In this document: positions 1-7,203 of the stretch, piece after piece | Position numbering within the stretch: the stretch's first letter is position 1 | Layout of the letters: the number at the start of each line of letters is the position of its first letter | NCBI GenBank assembly: GCA_036267255.1 | Contig: DATAWK010000043.1 | Coordinates: forward strand, 1 to 64,000 | Source of the DNA: DATAWK01 sp036267255 | GTDB lineage: Bacteria; Acidobacteriota; Terriglobia; Terriglobales; Acidobacteriaceae | Direction: 5' to 3' | DNA: 64,000 bases | Translations under genes and position numbers: made by a program | The notes under the pieces: generated by a model | What the model was told of the DNA's origin: nothing | What the model saw: only the letters and a program-made list of their open reading frames with translations | Database searches by the model: none

Positions 1-110
1 GACAGCACCTTCGTGATCGCCGCCGTCAACGTCGTCTTGCCGTGATCAATGTGCCCGATCGTTCCCACATTTACGTGCGGCTTGCTCCGGTCAAACTTTT
101 CCTTCGCCAT
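1..110 (-). CDS. tuf: Elongation factor Tu, 5' fragment
   Basis: Only the first 36 or so codons lie in the window; the gene continues beyond base 1. The frame reads [20 protein letters not shown] followed by [16 protein letters not shown], the N-terminus of EF-Tu including the G1 nucleotide-binding motif [10 protein letters not shown]-Tu is the cytoplasmic GTPase that brings aminoacyl-tRNA to the ribosome. It is the last visible gene of a minus-strand operon that begins with four tRNA genes, as in the tRNA-tufB operon of proteobacteria. Thirty-four bases separate it from the preceding small gene. Confidence 0.97.
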
Positions 111-144
111 GTTCTTCCCTCTCGCTCCGTTGTTAGGTCTTCAA

Positions 145-411
145 TTAAGACCAGTTCGTACCGTACTTTTCAACTTCATTTGATTCTTCAAATCGTCGGA
201 TCTTTTCATTTCTGCGACGCAAACTTGGAGCCAGCTGTCCAAGCTCCTCGTAACCAAATGTAAGTCTTGTCCATTCTCCACATTGTTTTGCGCCACAAAC
301 AAACCAATAAACCTGCTTTTCATCAGCAAAGGCGTAATAAATGTTTCGATTCGTTTCGACGCGCGAGCACTTCGAGCACTGCAAATCGCCAGAATGTCTA
401 ATAAATTCCAT
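145..411 (-). CDS. Small zinc-ribbon-like protein of unknown function (88 aa)
   Basis: An 88-residue protein with a CSKC pair near residue 11 and a second pair in FVCGAKQCGEW near residue 38, the spacing expected of a zinc ribbon, then a basic and acidic helical tail. I chose ATG at 411 over GTG at 417 because GAAGG lies seven bases upstream of the ATG and only one base before the GTG. It starts ten bases after the stop of the preceding gene and ends 34 bases before tuf, so the two are probably co-transcribed with tuf. I do not recognise the family. The position between the tRNAs and tuf suggests a translation-linked role, but that is inference from location only. Confidence 0.7.
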   Translation of the reverse strand: MEFIRHSGDLQCSKCSRVETNRNIYYAFADEKQVYWFVCGAKQCGEWTRLTFGYEELGQLAPSLRRRNEKIRRFEESNEVEKYGTNWS

Positions 412-421
412 AGGCACGCCT

Positions 422-730
422 TCAATAACTCACATACACCTTGCGATACTTCCCGCGCAGCTCCGGAGCCACCCGCTCCACCAGCTGCAGATACCGCTCG
501 CGAATCTGCCCCTGGTCGGAATTGCCCAACTCCGCGTATCGCGTCTTGGTCGTCGCGCCCAGCAGGCCTTCGTGCAGGATCTTTTCGAACTCCCGCGCCC
601 GCAACTGCGCGCGCTCCACATGCTTCAGATATCCTGCAACGGATGTGGGCGCAAAAACGGCTTCAATCGCGGTCTTTACTTCCGAAAAGACCGCGGGATT
701 CTCAACTGGAATGGTCGCTTGTTCAAACAT
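422..730 (-). CDS. Hypothetical protein (102 aa) in the tRNA-tuf operon
   Basis: A 102-residue, soluble, apparently all-helical protein with no cysteines and no motif I recognise; it ends in KYRKVYVSY. The start at 730 (MFEQATIP) is preceded by GAAGAG about six bases upstream; longer versions from 766 have no good ribosome binding site and run toward tRNA-Gly. It sits between tRNA-Gly and the 88-aa zinc-ribbon gene on the same strand, with ten bases to the next start. No function is proposed. Confidence 0.7.
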   Translation of the reverse strand: MFEQATIPVENPAVFSEVKTAIEAVFAPTSVAGYLKHVERAQLRAREFEKILHEGLLGATTKTRYAELGNSDQGQIRERYLQLVERVAPELRGKYRKVYVSY

Positions 731-770
731 AAAAATCTCTTCAATCTGACGGCTTGCTGTCATCAATTTC

Positions 771-845
771 TGGAGCGGGAGACGGGGATCGAACCCGCGA
801 CCAACAGCTTGGAAGGCTGTGACTCTACCACTGAGTTACTCCCGC
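771..845 (-). tRNA. tRNA-Gly(TCC)
   Basis: Acceptor stem GCGGGAG/CTCCCGC, D arm, anticodon stem ACAGC/GCTGT around loop CTTCCAA (anticodon TCC), T arm GCGGG-TTCGATC-CCCGT, discriminator T and an encoded CCA. Third-to-last element before tuf in the same orientation. Confidence 0.97.
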
Positions 846-902
846 CTGTAACGCACGAACGCGAGCCAGCTTCGGCTCGCCCCCAACACCCTCTAAAATT
901 TC

Positions 903-977
<75 letters not shown>

Positions 978-1075
978 CCATGACTAAAGTTGCAGGGCTC
1001 CGCAACGTTCGTTTCACTCTCTGCTTCGCCCTCACGCCAGGCTCGCGCTCACCTGCGCTTGCTTCGCGTTTCACC

Positions 1076-1255
1076 TTACTCATCCTTATCATCGTACCGC
1101 GAACGCGAGGCATACAGCACGACGCGCACCACAAACAAACCCAGCAGCAGAAACACTACGGTGCGGATCGGTCCACCGTCCATCGTCCACAACGCCAGCC
1201 CGGCAATGATCAGCAGAAGGAGAACCGCCGTTCCGGCTTTCTGCATCGGATTCAC
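1076..1255 (-). CDS. Small two-helix membrane protein between tRNA genes (59 aa)
   Basis: A 59-codon frame from GTG at 1255 (alternative ATG at 1246) to TAA at 1076. The product has two hydrophobic segments, GTAVLLLLIIAGLALW and TVVFLLLGLFVVRVVLYA, joined by a short TMDGGPIR turn, and a charged end SRSRYDDKDE, so it is predicted to be a hairpin inner-membrane protein. A GAAGG sequence about nine bases before the GTG favours that start. It lies between tRNA-Tyr and tRNA-Thr(GGT) on the operon strand. I do not recognise a named family; the well-formed membrane topology and ribosome site are the evidence that it is real. Confidence 0.65.
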   Translation of the reverse strand: MNPMQKAGTAVLLLLIIAGLALWTMDGGPIRTVVFLLLGLFVVRVVLYASRSRYDDKDE

Positions 1256-1285
1256 TGGGACCCGCCTTCGTACTCTGCTTAAATC

Positions 1286-1373
1286 TGGTGCACAGGGGAG
1301 GATTCGAACCTCCGTAGCTCCAAGGAGCGGCAGATTTACAGTCTGCTGCCATTAACCACTCGGCCACCTGTGC
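1286..1373 (-). tRNA. tRNA-Tyr(GTA)
   Basis: Class II tRNA with acceptor GCACAGG/CCTGTGC, anticodon stem GCAGA/TCTGC with loop CTGTAAA (anticodon GTA), a long variable arm, T arm GGAGG-TTCGAAT-CCTCC, discriminator A and encoded CCA. Confidence 0.97.
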
Positions 1374-1642
1374 ACAGCTTCGAATTCAGCTTGAAAACAT
1401 CGGCGCCGTAACCAACCACGCACACACTTCACTCCAGAGTAAACCACGCCAAAACCGGGCAAAACTGCGAAAAACGCATGTTTTTCCATGGGCTGGAGTT
1501 ACTGCGGAGGGGTGTACGTCCAGTTGCGACAGGGCCGAACACTGAATCCGTGAAACCTGAAACCGTAAAACTTGCTGCTCCGTGAAAACCCGTGCGCAAA
1601 AACTTCCCGGCGCAAAAGGAACGAACCAATGCTGCCAGGTTC
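1374..1642. other. Spacer between tRNA-Tyr and tRNA-Thr(TGT)
   Basis: 269 bases inside the tRNA operon. I found no convincing small coding frame, no further tRNA and no clear terminator on the operon strand. It is long for an intra-operon tRNA spacer and may hold processing sites. Confidence 0.4.
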
Positions 1643-1718
1643 TGGAGCTGGCGAAGGGATTTGAACCCCCGACCCTCTGATTACAAATCAGATGCTCTAC
1701 CAGCTGAGCTACGCCAGC
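1643..1718 (-). tRNA. tRNA-Thr(TGT)
   Basis: Acceptor GCTGGCG/CGCCAGC, D arm with AGCTCAGCTGGTAGAGC, anticodon stem TCTGA/TCAGA and loop TTTGTAA (anticodon TGT), T arm CGGGG-TTCAAAT-CCCTT, discriminator T and encoded CCA. First gene of the tRNA-tuf operon. Confidence 0.97.
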
Positions 1719-2059
1719 CCGTACCGTCTGCCATCAGGACGAGCATGGAACCGGGTAGCGCTCCACACAATCCTCGCACAAGGATTAAAAATATCATGTC
1801 AACGCACCGCTCGCAATCTGCTGACGCAGAATGCTGCCGCCGCGCTGCGGAAATCCATGCAAACAAGCCACGCCACACATGTCTGGAGCACAACCGGATG
1901 CTCTCATCTCTGGCTGGAGTGGTATCCTCGTGGCTATGATTCTCTCGCTTTCGGAATCGTCCCCGGAATCATCCCGCATTCTCTGCCAGGCTTTTCCGGC
2001 GAATACCCAAAATCTGCCGAGTAATCCGGCATATCCATCCACTGAGATCCCGATCCGCC
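1719..2059. other. Divergent intergenic region upstream of the tRNA-tuf operon
   Basis: 341 bases between the first tRNA (minus) and the plus-strand gene at 2060. On the minus strand a perfect TTGACA lies at 1802-1797, about 80 bases before tRNA-Thr; no good TATAAT match sits 17 bases further on, so a -35 element is supported but a full promoter is not. On the plus strand TATGAT at 1935-1940 is a weak -10 candidate without a clear -35. No coding frame here is convincing. Confidence 0.4.
1797..1802 (-). promoter_or_regulatory. Candidate -35 element of the tRNA-tuf operon
   Basis: Perfect sigma-70-type TTGACA on the minus strand, followed by an AT-rich spacer (TGATATTTTTAATCCTT). The expected -10 window reads GTGCGA, a poor match, so this is a partial promoter call only. 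Confidence 0.35.
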
Positions 2060-3094
2060 GTGCGTAGACGCACCTGGATCACCGTCGCCATCATCCTGGC
2101 CGTGCTGGCTGCACTGGCTGTGGCCGTGTACCTGCGCAAAAAGGCCCCGCCGGAGGCTGCCCGCCTGCTGCCTGAGGCCGATGCCATCGTCTACTTCAAC
2201 CTGAAGCCTCTGCGTGCCCTGACGCACTTCGATCAGCATCCCGTGCAGCACGACCCCGACTATCAGGCCTTCATCAATGCGACCGGCATTCAATTTGAAC
2301 GCGACCTGGACGAAGCCGCCTTCGCCATTCACCGCATGGCCGATCCCAACGGCCCCAACGGAGCCGTCGCCTATTCCGAGATTTTTGTTGGACGCTTCAA
2401 TGGCCCGCGACTGACGCGCTATCTGGCCACGCTGGCTGCGGACACCGAAAACTACGCCGGCCACACCATCTACCGCATTCCACACGAGGGCCGGAACGTG
2501 CGCGTCGCGCTGCTGGGCTATGACATGGTGGCCGTTTCGAATACGCCCACGCCAGAGCAGATGCACTCCATGATCGACCGCTATCACATGGCGGCGTTGC
2601 CCTTCAGCGGACCCACACTGCTGGCGCAGCATTACCCGGACGTGCCTCTGTTGTCACAGGTCTGGGGTATCGGCAAGATCGGATTGCCCTTTGCCGACGG
2701 CCACCATCTGCAGCTTTTTGGAATGCCGCTCCCTCTTCCGGCAGACACTACGTTTATTGCTTCGGTTCGCTTTCTGGGATCGCTGCGGCTGCGTATAGAA
2801 GAAATTGCGCCTACGGATAGCTCCGCACAGGCATCGACACAGGTCGCCAACTTCGCCATCAAGTTTTTTCTTTCCGGACTCACCGATAGCGCCTCGTCCG
2901 ATGCTACGCAAGGTCGAACGTTGGCAGATCTGGGAACCTTTCTGCGCAGCGCTACGGTGCAGCAGAAAGGAAACCGAGCCATCCTGCGCGCCGTCATTCC
3001 GATCAGCATGCTGGAAGACCTCGCCGCTTCCGTAAAGAGCACACCCACCCCGGCAGATGATAGTGCCGGCACTTCCAGCAATCCCCAAAAGTAG
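2060..3094 (+). CDS. Membrane-anchored hypothetical protein (344 aa)
   Basis: Starts at GTG 2060 with arginines and one hydrophobic segment (about residues 6-24, ITVAIILAVLAALAVAVYL), then a long extracytoplasmic domain of about 310 residues without cysteines and a polar Ser/Pro/Asn tail. This predicts an inner-membrane-anchored periplasmic protein or an uncleaved signal. I see no enzyme motif. It is monocistronic, divergent from the tRNA operon and convergent with the M23 peptidase across a hairpin. The ribosome binding site is weak (GAG about 13 bases upstream), so the start is less certain than the frame. Confidence 0.75.
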   Translation: MRRRTWITVAIILAVLAALAVAVYLRKKAPPEAARLLPEADAIVYFNLKPLRALTHFDQHPVQHDPDYQAFINATGIQFERDLDEAAFAIHRMADPNGPNGAVAYSEIFVGRFNGPRLTRYLATLAADTENYAGHTIYRIPHEGRNVRVALLGYDMVAVSNTPTPEQMHSMIDRYHMAALPFSGPTLLAQHYPDVPLLSQVWGIGKIGLPFADGHHLQLFGMPLPLPADTTFIASVRFLGSLRLRIEEIAPTDSSAQASTQVANFAIKFFLSGLTDSASSDATQGRTLADLGTFLRSATVQQKGNRAILRAVIPISMLEDLAASVKSTPTPADDSAGTSSNPQK

Positions 3095-3116
3095 CCGGCA
3101 TTTCTGCAAAAGCAAA

Positions 3117-3140
3117 CGCCCAATGCCATAGCATTGGGCG
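3117..3140. terminator. Bidirectional terminator hairpin between convergent genes
   Basis: Perfect 10-bp stem CGCCCAATGC / GCATTGGGCG with a four-base loop. On the minus strand it is followed by TTTGCTTTTGC, consistent with intrinsic termination of the M23 peptidase transcript; it can also stop the plus-strand gene ending at 3094. Confidence 0.75.
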
Positions 3141-3207
3141 CGATCCTTCTATCTTCAAGCTCTAAATCACAGCCACAACATCTTTGTGCGAAGTTGCCGC
3201 AGCGGAC

Positions 3208-4167
3208 TTACTGGCCGCCGACCATCTGTGCCGGCTGTACGCTCGTGGCCAGTTGCTGTATGGTGATCCGCATATATCGGTGAGGATTGACTGGGGTGCC
3301 GTTGATCCGCACCTCGTAGTGCAGATTCGGTCCGGTCGCGCGGCCAGTCTGACCAACGTAGCCGATAATCTGGCCCCGGCTCACCGTTTCTCCTGCAGAC
3401 ACCGTCATGGCAGAAAGATGCGCGTACAGAGTCTGCATTCCGTGTCCATGATCCAGAATGACCTCCCGGCCGTAGCCCGAAGCCATTCCTGCGGCTTCCA
3501 CAGTCCCATCCGCTGTCGCATGAACAGCATCTCCATAGCGGGCTCCAATATCGATGCCGCGATGGAATTCGCCCATGCCTTCGCTGCCCATTGGGTCAAT
3601 CCGCTCTCCAAAAGAACTGGTAATGGGCCCCGTCACAGGCCACAGCGATGGAGCATCGGCCAGCCGAACCCAATCGGTCAAAGTCTCAGAAGAACTGATC
3701 CCGGCAGACAATGCATTGGCGGTAACTCCGGAAAGGGCTGAGGTACGCAGCGCATAAAACTGATCCAGAGAATGCGCATAACCCTCACTGCTCAGGCCGT
3801 CGGACGTATCGGTAACAGGCGCGGCAACAGTCTTCGCCGTCAGCAGCTTGGACTGGCGCAGACCATAGAGCGCGGAAACCTCACCGGCCAGCGATCCCAG
3901 AGAGGCAACCTGCATGTCCTTTTGCTTCGTAACGCTCTGCAACTGCTGATAATCGCGCTGCAGCGCCGCCCGCTCATTGCGAAGCTGATTAAAATGTTCT
4001 GTCTTCAGCAGCATGCGTGTGTACGAACCGGCCAGACCTGTGATGGTAAATAAACCCACCACGGCAGCGGCTACAAATACGTATGCATAATGCATCGGGA
4101 TCGGCACTTTTTGCAGGTGGCCCTGTTCGTCCCGTGTAACGTAAACAATATATTGCCGTTTTCGCAA
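3208..4167 (-). CDS. M23-family murein endopeptidase with coiled coil
   Basis: A 319-residue peptidoglycan hydrolase of the LytM/NlpD type. An N-terminal cytoplasmic segment is followed by one membrane helix (about residues 30-48, VFVAAAVVGLFTITGL), a coiled coil with many Gln and Arg (about 55-95), and a C-terminal M23 domain. The zinc and catalytic residues are visible as FHRGIDIG (His and Asp), LYAHLS and LHYEV, so the enzyme should be active. It acts in the periplasm on peptide cross-links. The start is TTG at 4167, preceded by AGGGA. A sigma-70-like promoter lies about 135 bases upstream, giving a long leader. Confidence 0.9.
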   Translation of the reverse strand: MRKRQYIVYVTRDEQGHLQKVPIPMHYAYVFVAAAVVGLFTITGLAGSYTRMLLKTEHFNQLRNERAALQRDYQQLQSVTKQKDMQVASLGSLAGEVSALYGLRQSKLLTAKTVAAPVTDTSDGLSSEGYAHSLDQFYALRTSALSGVTANALSAGISSSETLTDWVRLADAPSLWPVTGPITSSFGERIDPMGSEGMGEFHRGIDIGARYGDAVHATADGTVEAAGMASGYGREVILDHGHGMQTLYAHLSAMTVSAGETVSRGQIIGYVGQTGRATGPNLHYEVRINGTPVNPHRYMRITIQQLATSVQPAQMVGGQ

Positions 4168-4457
4168 GGTATCCCTATTTTCCTACTCAGTCAGACTCCT
4201 GCGCGCAGGCACAGGGCTTTCTACCTCACCGAACCGTACGGCAGCAACGCTTGGGGGACAGCTCTTGCGTATCCGCGGTGCGACAGGGTTGAGAGGAAAG
4301 TACCCCTGACTCTAACAAAGCGACGTTTTCCGGTCAAACCTGAAACGTGGAAATCTTGTTCCATGGAATCTACTCAAAAACCAGGCACCAGCTTCCCAAC
4401 CCTCCTTTGCAAACCCGGCGACGGAACGTTACTCTCGCCAAAAGCATTGCTGCAACC
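4168..4457. other. Divergent region with a long structured leader for the M23 gene
   Basis: 290 bases between the M23 peptidase (minus) and thiL (plus). It holds the minus promoter at 4309-4337 and therefore a leader of roughly 130 bases. The leader contains the perfect palindrome CCTGCGCGCAGG (4198-4209) and the self-complementary CCGTACGG. I could not match it to the TPP, c-di-AMP or c-di-GMP riboswitch consensus by eye. Confidence 0.4.
4309..4337 (-). promoter_or_regulatory. Sigma-70-like promoter for the M23 peptidase
   Basis: On the minus strand TTGACC (4337-4332), a 17-base spacer and TAGAGT (4314-4309). Five of six and four of six consensus matches at the ideal spacing; transcription would start near 4302. 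Confidence 0.5.
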
Positions 4458-5549
4458 ATGAAAACTGTGCCCACAGAACGCGCCCTCATCGCATCGCTGC
4501 GGCGACAGACCAAAAACCTGCCTGCAGCGCAGGTTCGTTCTGTCCGCCTGGGCATCGGGGATGACTGCGCCATCCTGCGCATTCCCGCGCGGCATGAAAT
4601 GCTGCTGACTACCGATTTATCACTGGAAACGACCCATTTTCGCCGCGATTGGCACCCGCCGGAGTCCGTGGGACATCGCTGTCTGGCGCGCGGTCTCAGC
4701 GATCTGGCAGCCATGGGAGCGCACCCGCTAGCGGCCTTTCTTTCCCTGGCGCTGCCCCGCGAGCTGATGACAGCGCAGCGTAACCGTCCTTCCTGGCGCG
4801 ACCGATTCTTTGCCGGGCTGCTGGCGCTGGCCAAAGAACATCGCCTTCCGCTCGCCGGAGGCGATACAGCCCAGTCCCCGGCGGGAATCCGCGCAGGCAA
4901 TACACGTTCCGCTAACACTGGCCCGGAAAGCACCAGCATTGCCATCGCGGATATTGTGCTGGTCGGCAGCGCACCTCGAAACCGCGCCCTGCTCCGTTCG
5001 GCAGCAAAAGCCGGCGATCGCATTTACGTTACGGGACACCTCGGCGGAGCGGCCGCGGAACTCGCCGCGCTCGCTGCCCACCCCAGGCGCTTTGCCAAAG
5101 TAACCCACGCATCGCGACTGTTCGCCCATCCGCATCTGTTTCCGCAACCGCGTGTGGCTGTCGGAGAATCCCTCCTCGCGCGCCGTCTCGCCACCGCAGC
5201 CATCGACATCAGCGACGGTCTCTCCACCGACCTCGATCATCTCTGCGAAGAATCTGGCCTCGCCGCCGTCATCGACGTCGCCACTCTGCCCATTCATCCG
5301 CTCGCCGCATCTGAAAAAAATTCCCTGCATCTGGCTCTTCACGGCGGAGAGGATTACGAATTGCTCTTCACAGCCTCGGCCCAAACAAAAATCCCGCGCA
5401 GCATCGCAGGCGTTCCCATCACCTGCATTGGTCAGATGCAACCGGCACGTCGCAAACAGCCGCGCATGCAGTTGCTGCGGCGCGTCGGCACTCGTCCTGT
5501 TTTGGAACCGCTTCCCACTCAGGGATGGGAACACTACCGCGAGCGCTAA
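4458..5549 (+). CDS. thiL: Thiamine-monophosphate kinase
   Basis: A 363-residue protein that phosphorylates thiamine monophosphate to the active cofactor thiamine diphosphate with ATP. The glycine-rich N-terminal motif LGIGDDCAIL, the substrate segment TTDLSLETTHFR, LSDLAAMGAHP, LAGGDTAQSP, DISDGLSTDL and HGGEDYELLF follow in family order. Relative to short family members it has an extra segment around residues 140-155 (GIRAGNTRSANTG) before the second domain. I chose ATG 4458 because the upstream extension from GTG 4347 carries no family sequence. It lies 52 bases upstream of gltX on the same strand. Confidence 0.93.
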   Translation: MKTVPTERALIASLRRQTKNLPAAQVRSVRLGIGDDCAILRIPARHEMLLTTDLSLETTHFRRDWHPPESVGHRCLARGLSDLAAMGAHPLAAFLSLALPRELMTAQRNRPSWRDRFFAGLLALAKEHRLPLAGGDTAQSPAGIRAGNTRSANTGPESTSIAIADIVLVGSAPRNRALLRSAAKAGDRIYVTGHLGGAAAELAALAAHPRRFAKVTHASRLFAHPHLFPQPRVAVGESLLARRLATAAIDISDGLSTDLDHLCEESGLAAVIDVATLPIHPLAASEKNSLHLALHGGEDYELLFTASAQTKIPRSIAGVPITCIGQMQPARRKQPRMQLLRRVGTRPVLEPLPTQGWEHYRER

Positions 5550-5601
5550 CTCACGCCGAGCGTACAGTCGATCCGCCATCTCCCTGCTACCATCAAACGT
5601 T

Positions 5602-7185
5602 ATGGCTTCATCGAAGACTCGCGTCCGTTTTGCACCGTCTCCCACGGGACTTCTGCACGTTGGCAATGCCCGCACCGCGCTCTATAACTGGCTGTTTGCC
5701 CAGCGTACCGGCGGAGATTTTCTGCTGCGCATTGAAGACACCGATGTGGAACGCAGCAAACCGCGCTTTGAGACCCAGTTGCTCACCGATCTGCACTGGC
5801 TCGGCCTCGACTGGTCCGAAGGGCCGGAATCCGGCCAGCCCAGTCTTGAACCAGGCCAGCCCAACGACGGTCCCTGCGGTCCTTATCGCCAATCCGAACG
5901 TCTGGAAATTTATCAGCATCACACTGACCAGTTGCTCGCCACGGGCAAGGCCTATCGCTGTTTCTGCACTGCCGAGCAGTTGGAAGTCGAGCGCCAGCAG
6001 GCCATCGCCGAACAGCGCCCGCAAGTTTATAGTGGCCGCTGTCGCGGCATCACGCCAGAAGAGAGCGCTACTCGCGCCGCGAATGGTGAGGCCTTCGCCG
6101 TGCGCCTGCACATCCCCGACGCACCGCTGCGCTTTCACGACATCGTGCACGGCCCGGTCGAATTCTCTGCTGACACCGTCTCGGACCCCATTCTCGTTCG
6201 CTCCAACGGCATGCCCGTCTACAACTACGTCGTCACCATCGACGATGCGCTCATGGGCATCACCCACGTCATCCGCGGCGACGATCATCTCTCCAACACT
6301 CCCAAGCAGGTCGCCATCTATCATGCCTTCGGCTGGCCGCTGCCGGAGTTTGCCCACCTCTCCACCATTCTCGGCCCCGATCGCACCCGGCTTTCCAAGC
6401 GCCATGGCGCCACCTCCATCGGCACCTTTCGCGAAATGGGCATTCTGCCCGAGGCGCTCACCAACTATCTCGCACTCCTCGGCTGGGGCGCGGAAGGCGG
6501 CACGCGCGAAACCTTCACGCTGCCGGAACTGGTGCGGGAATTTACCCTCGAACGCGTCACGCCCTCACCTGCAGTCTTCGATTTTCAGAAGCTCCACTGG
6601 CTCAATCGTCATTACCTCAAGCTGGCCGATCCGGAACGCATCGCAACTCTGGTGCGACCGGCATATGTCGCTGCCGGTTGGATGCCGCAAAATTCCTGTG
6701 CCGCTGCCGAACAGTGGTTCTCGCAGTTGCTCGCTCTCTTTGTTCCTTCTGTCGATCAGCTCGATCAGTTGCCGGAAAAAACGCATTTTCTCTTTGCCTT
6801 GGATACGCAGGCCATCGCCTGTGAACCATCGAATGCGGCGATTTTAGCTACAGACATCGCGCAGACTGTTCTGAAAGATTTTGCTGCGCGCATCGCAGCA
6901 CTCGGGAGCCAGCATCCTTCCAACGATGTCGCTTCCACGCCCGCCGTCCGCGCAGGACTAACACCGGAGGCTTTCAAAGCCGTGATGAATGAAGTGAAGG
7001 CAGCCACCGGAGCCAAGGGAAAAGATCTCTTTCACCCCGTCCGCATCGCTCTCACCGGCGCACACTCCGGGCCGGAGTTCGACAAGCTCATCCCGTTGAT
7101 TGAATCCGGCAGCACGCTCGCGCTGCCCACACACATCGCCAGCGTGCAGGAGCGTGCCGCCACCTTTGTCGCAGCGCTTCGCTAG
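5602..7185 (+). CDS. gltX: Glutamyl-tRNA synthetase
   Basis: A 527-residue class I aminoacyl-tRNA synthetase that charges tRNA-Glu. The start at ATG 5602 gives the expected N-terminus TRVRFAPSPTGLLHVGNART, containing the HIGH-type signature HVGN; the KMSKS-type loop is LSKRHGATS near residue 265. RFHDIVHGPVEF and YNYVVTIDDALMGITHVIRG are family motifs. Length is somewhat above the usual 470-500, partly from an insertion rich in Pro and Gln (ESGQPSLEPGQPND) near residue 75. Whether it is discriminating or also charges tRNA-Gln cannot be told here. It converges with the HD-GYP gene, with only 18 bases between the stop codons. Confidence 0.96.
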   Translation: MASSKTRVRFAPSPTGLLHVGNARTALYNWLFAQRTGGDFLLRIEDTDVERSKPRFETQLLTDLHWLGLDWSEGPESGQPSLEPGQPNDGPCGPYRQSERLEIYQHHTDQLLATGKAYRCFCTAEQLEVERQQAIAEQRPQVYSGRCRGITPEESATRAANGEAFAVRLHIPDAPLRFHDIVHGPVEFSADTVSDPILVRSNGMPVYNYVVTIDDALMGITHVIRGDDHLSNTPKQVAIYHAFGWPLPEFAHLSTILGPDRTRLSKRHGATSIGTFREMGILPEALTNYLALLGWGAEGGTRETFTLPELVREFTLERVTPSPAVFDFQKLHWLNRHYLKLADPERIATLVRPAYVAAGWMPQNSCAAAEQWFSQLLALFVPSVDQLDQLPEKTHFLFALDTQAIACEPSNAAILATDIAQTVLKDFAARIAALGSQHPSNDVASTPAVRAGLTPEAFKAVMNEVKAATGAKGKDLFHPVRIALTGAHSGPEFDKLIPLIESGSTLALPTHIASVQERAATFVAALR

Positions 7186-7203
7186 CTCAATCGCCGTGCG
7201 CGA

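Noticed and set aside
1089..1367. 92-codon minus frame covering tRNA-Tyr
   Set aside because: Its first third is the tRNA-Tyr gene; the real small gene here (1076-1255) uses another frame with membrane helices and a ribosome site.
4168..4457. TPP riboswitch in front of thiL
   Set aside because: The conserved CUGAGA and paired ACCUGAUCUGGAU-type elements are not found on the plus strand; a single GTTGAGAGG is not enough.
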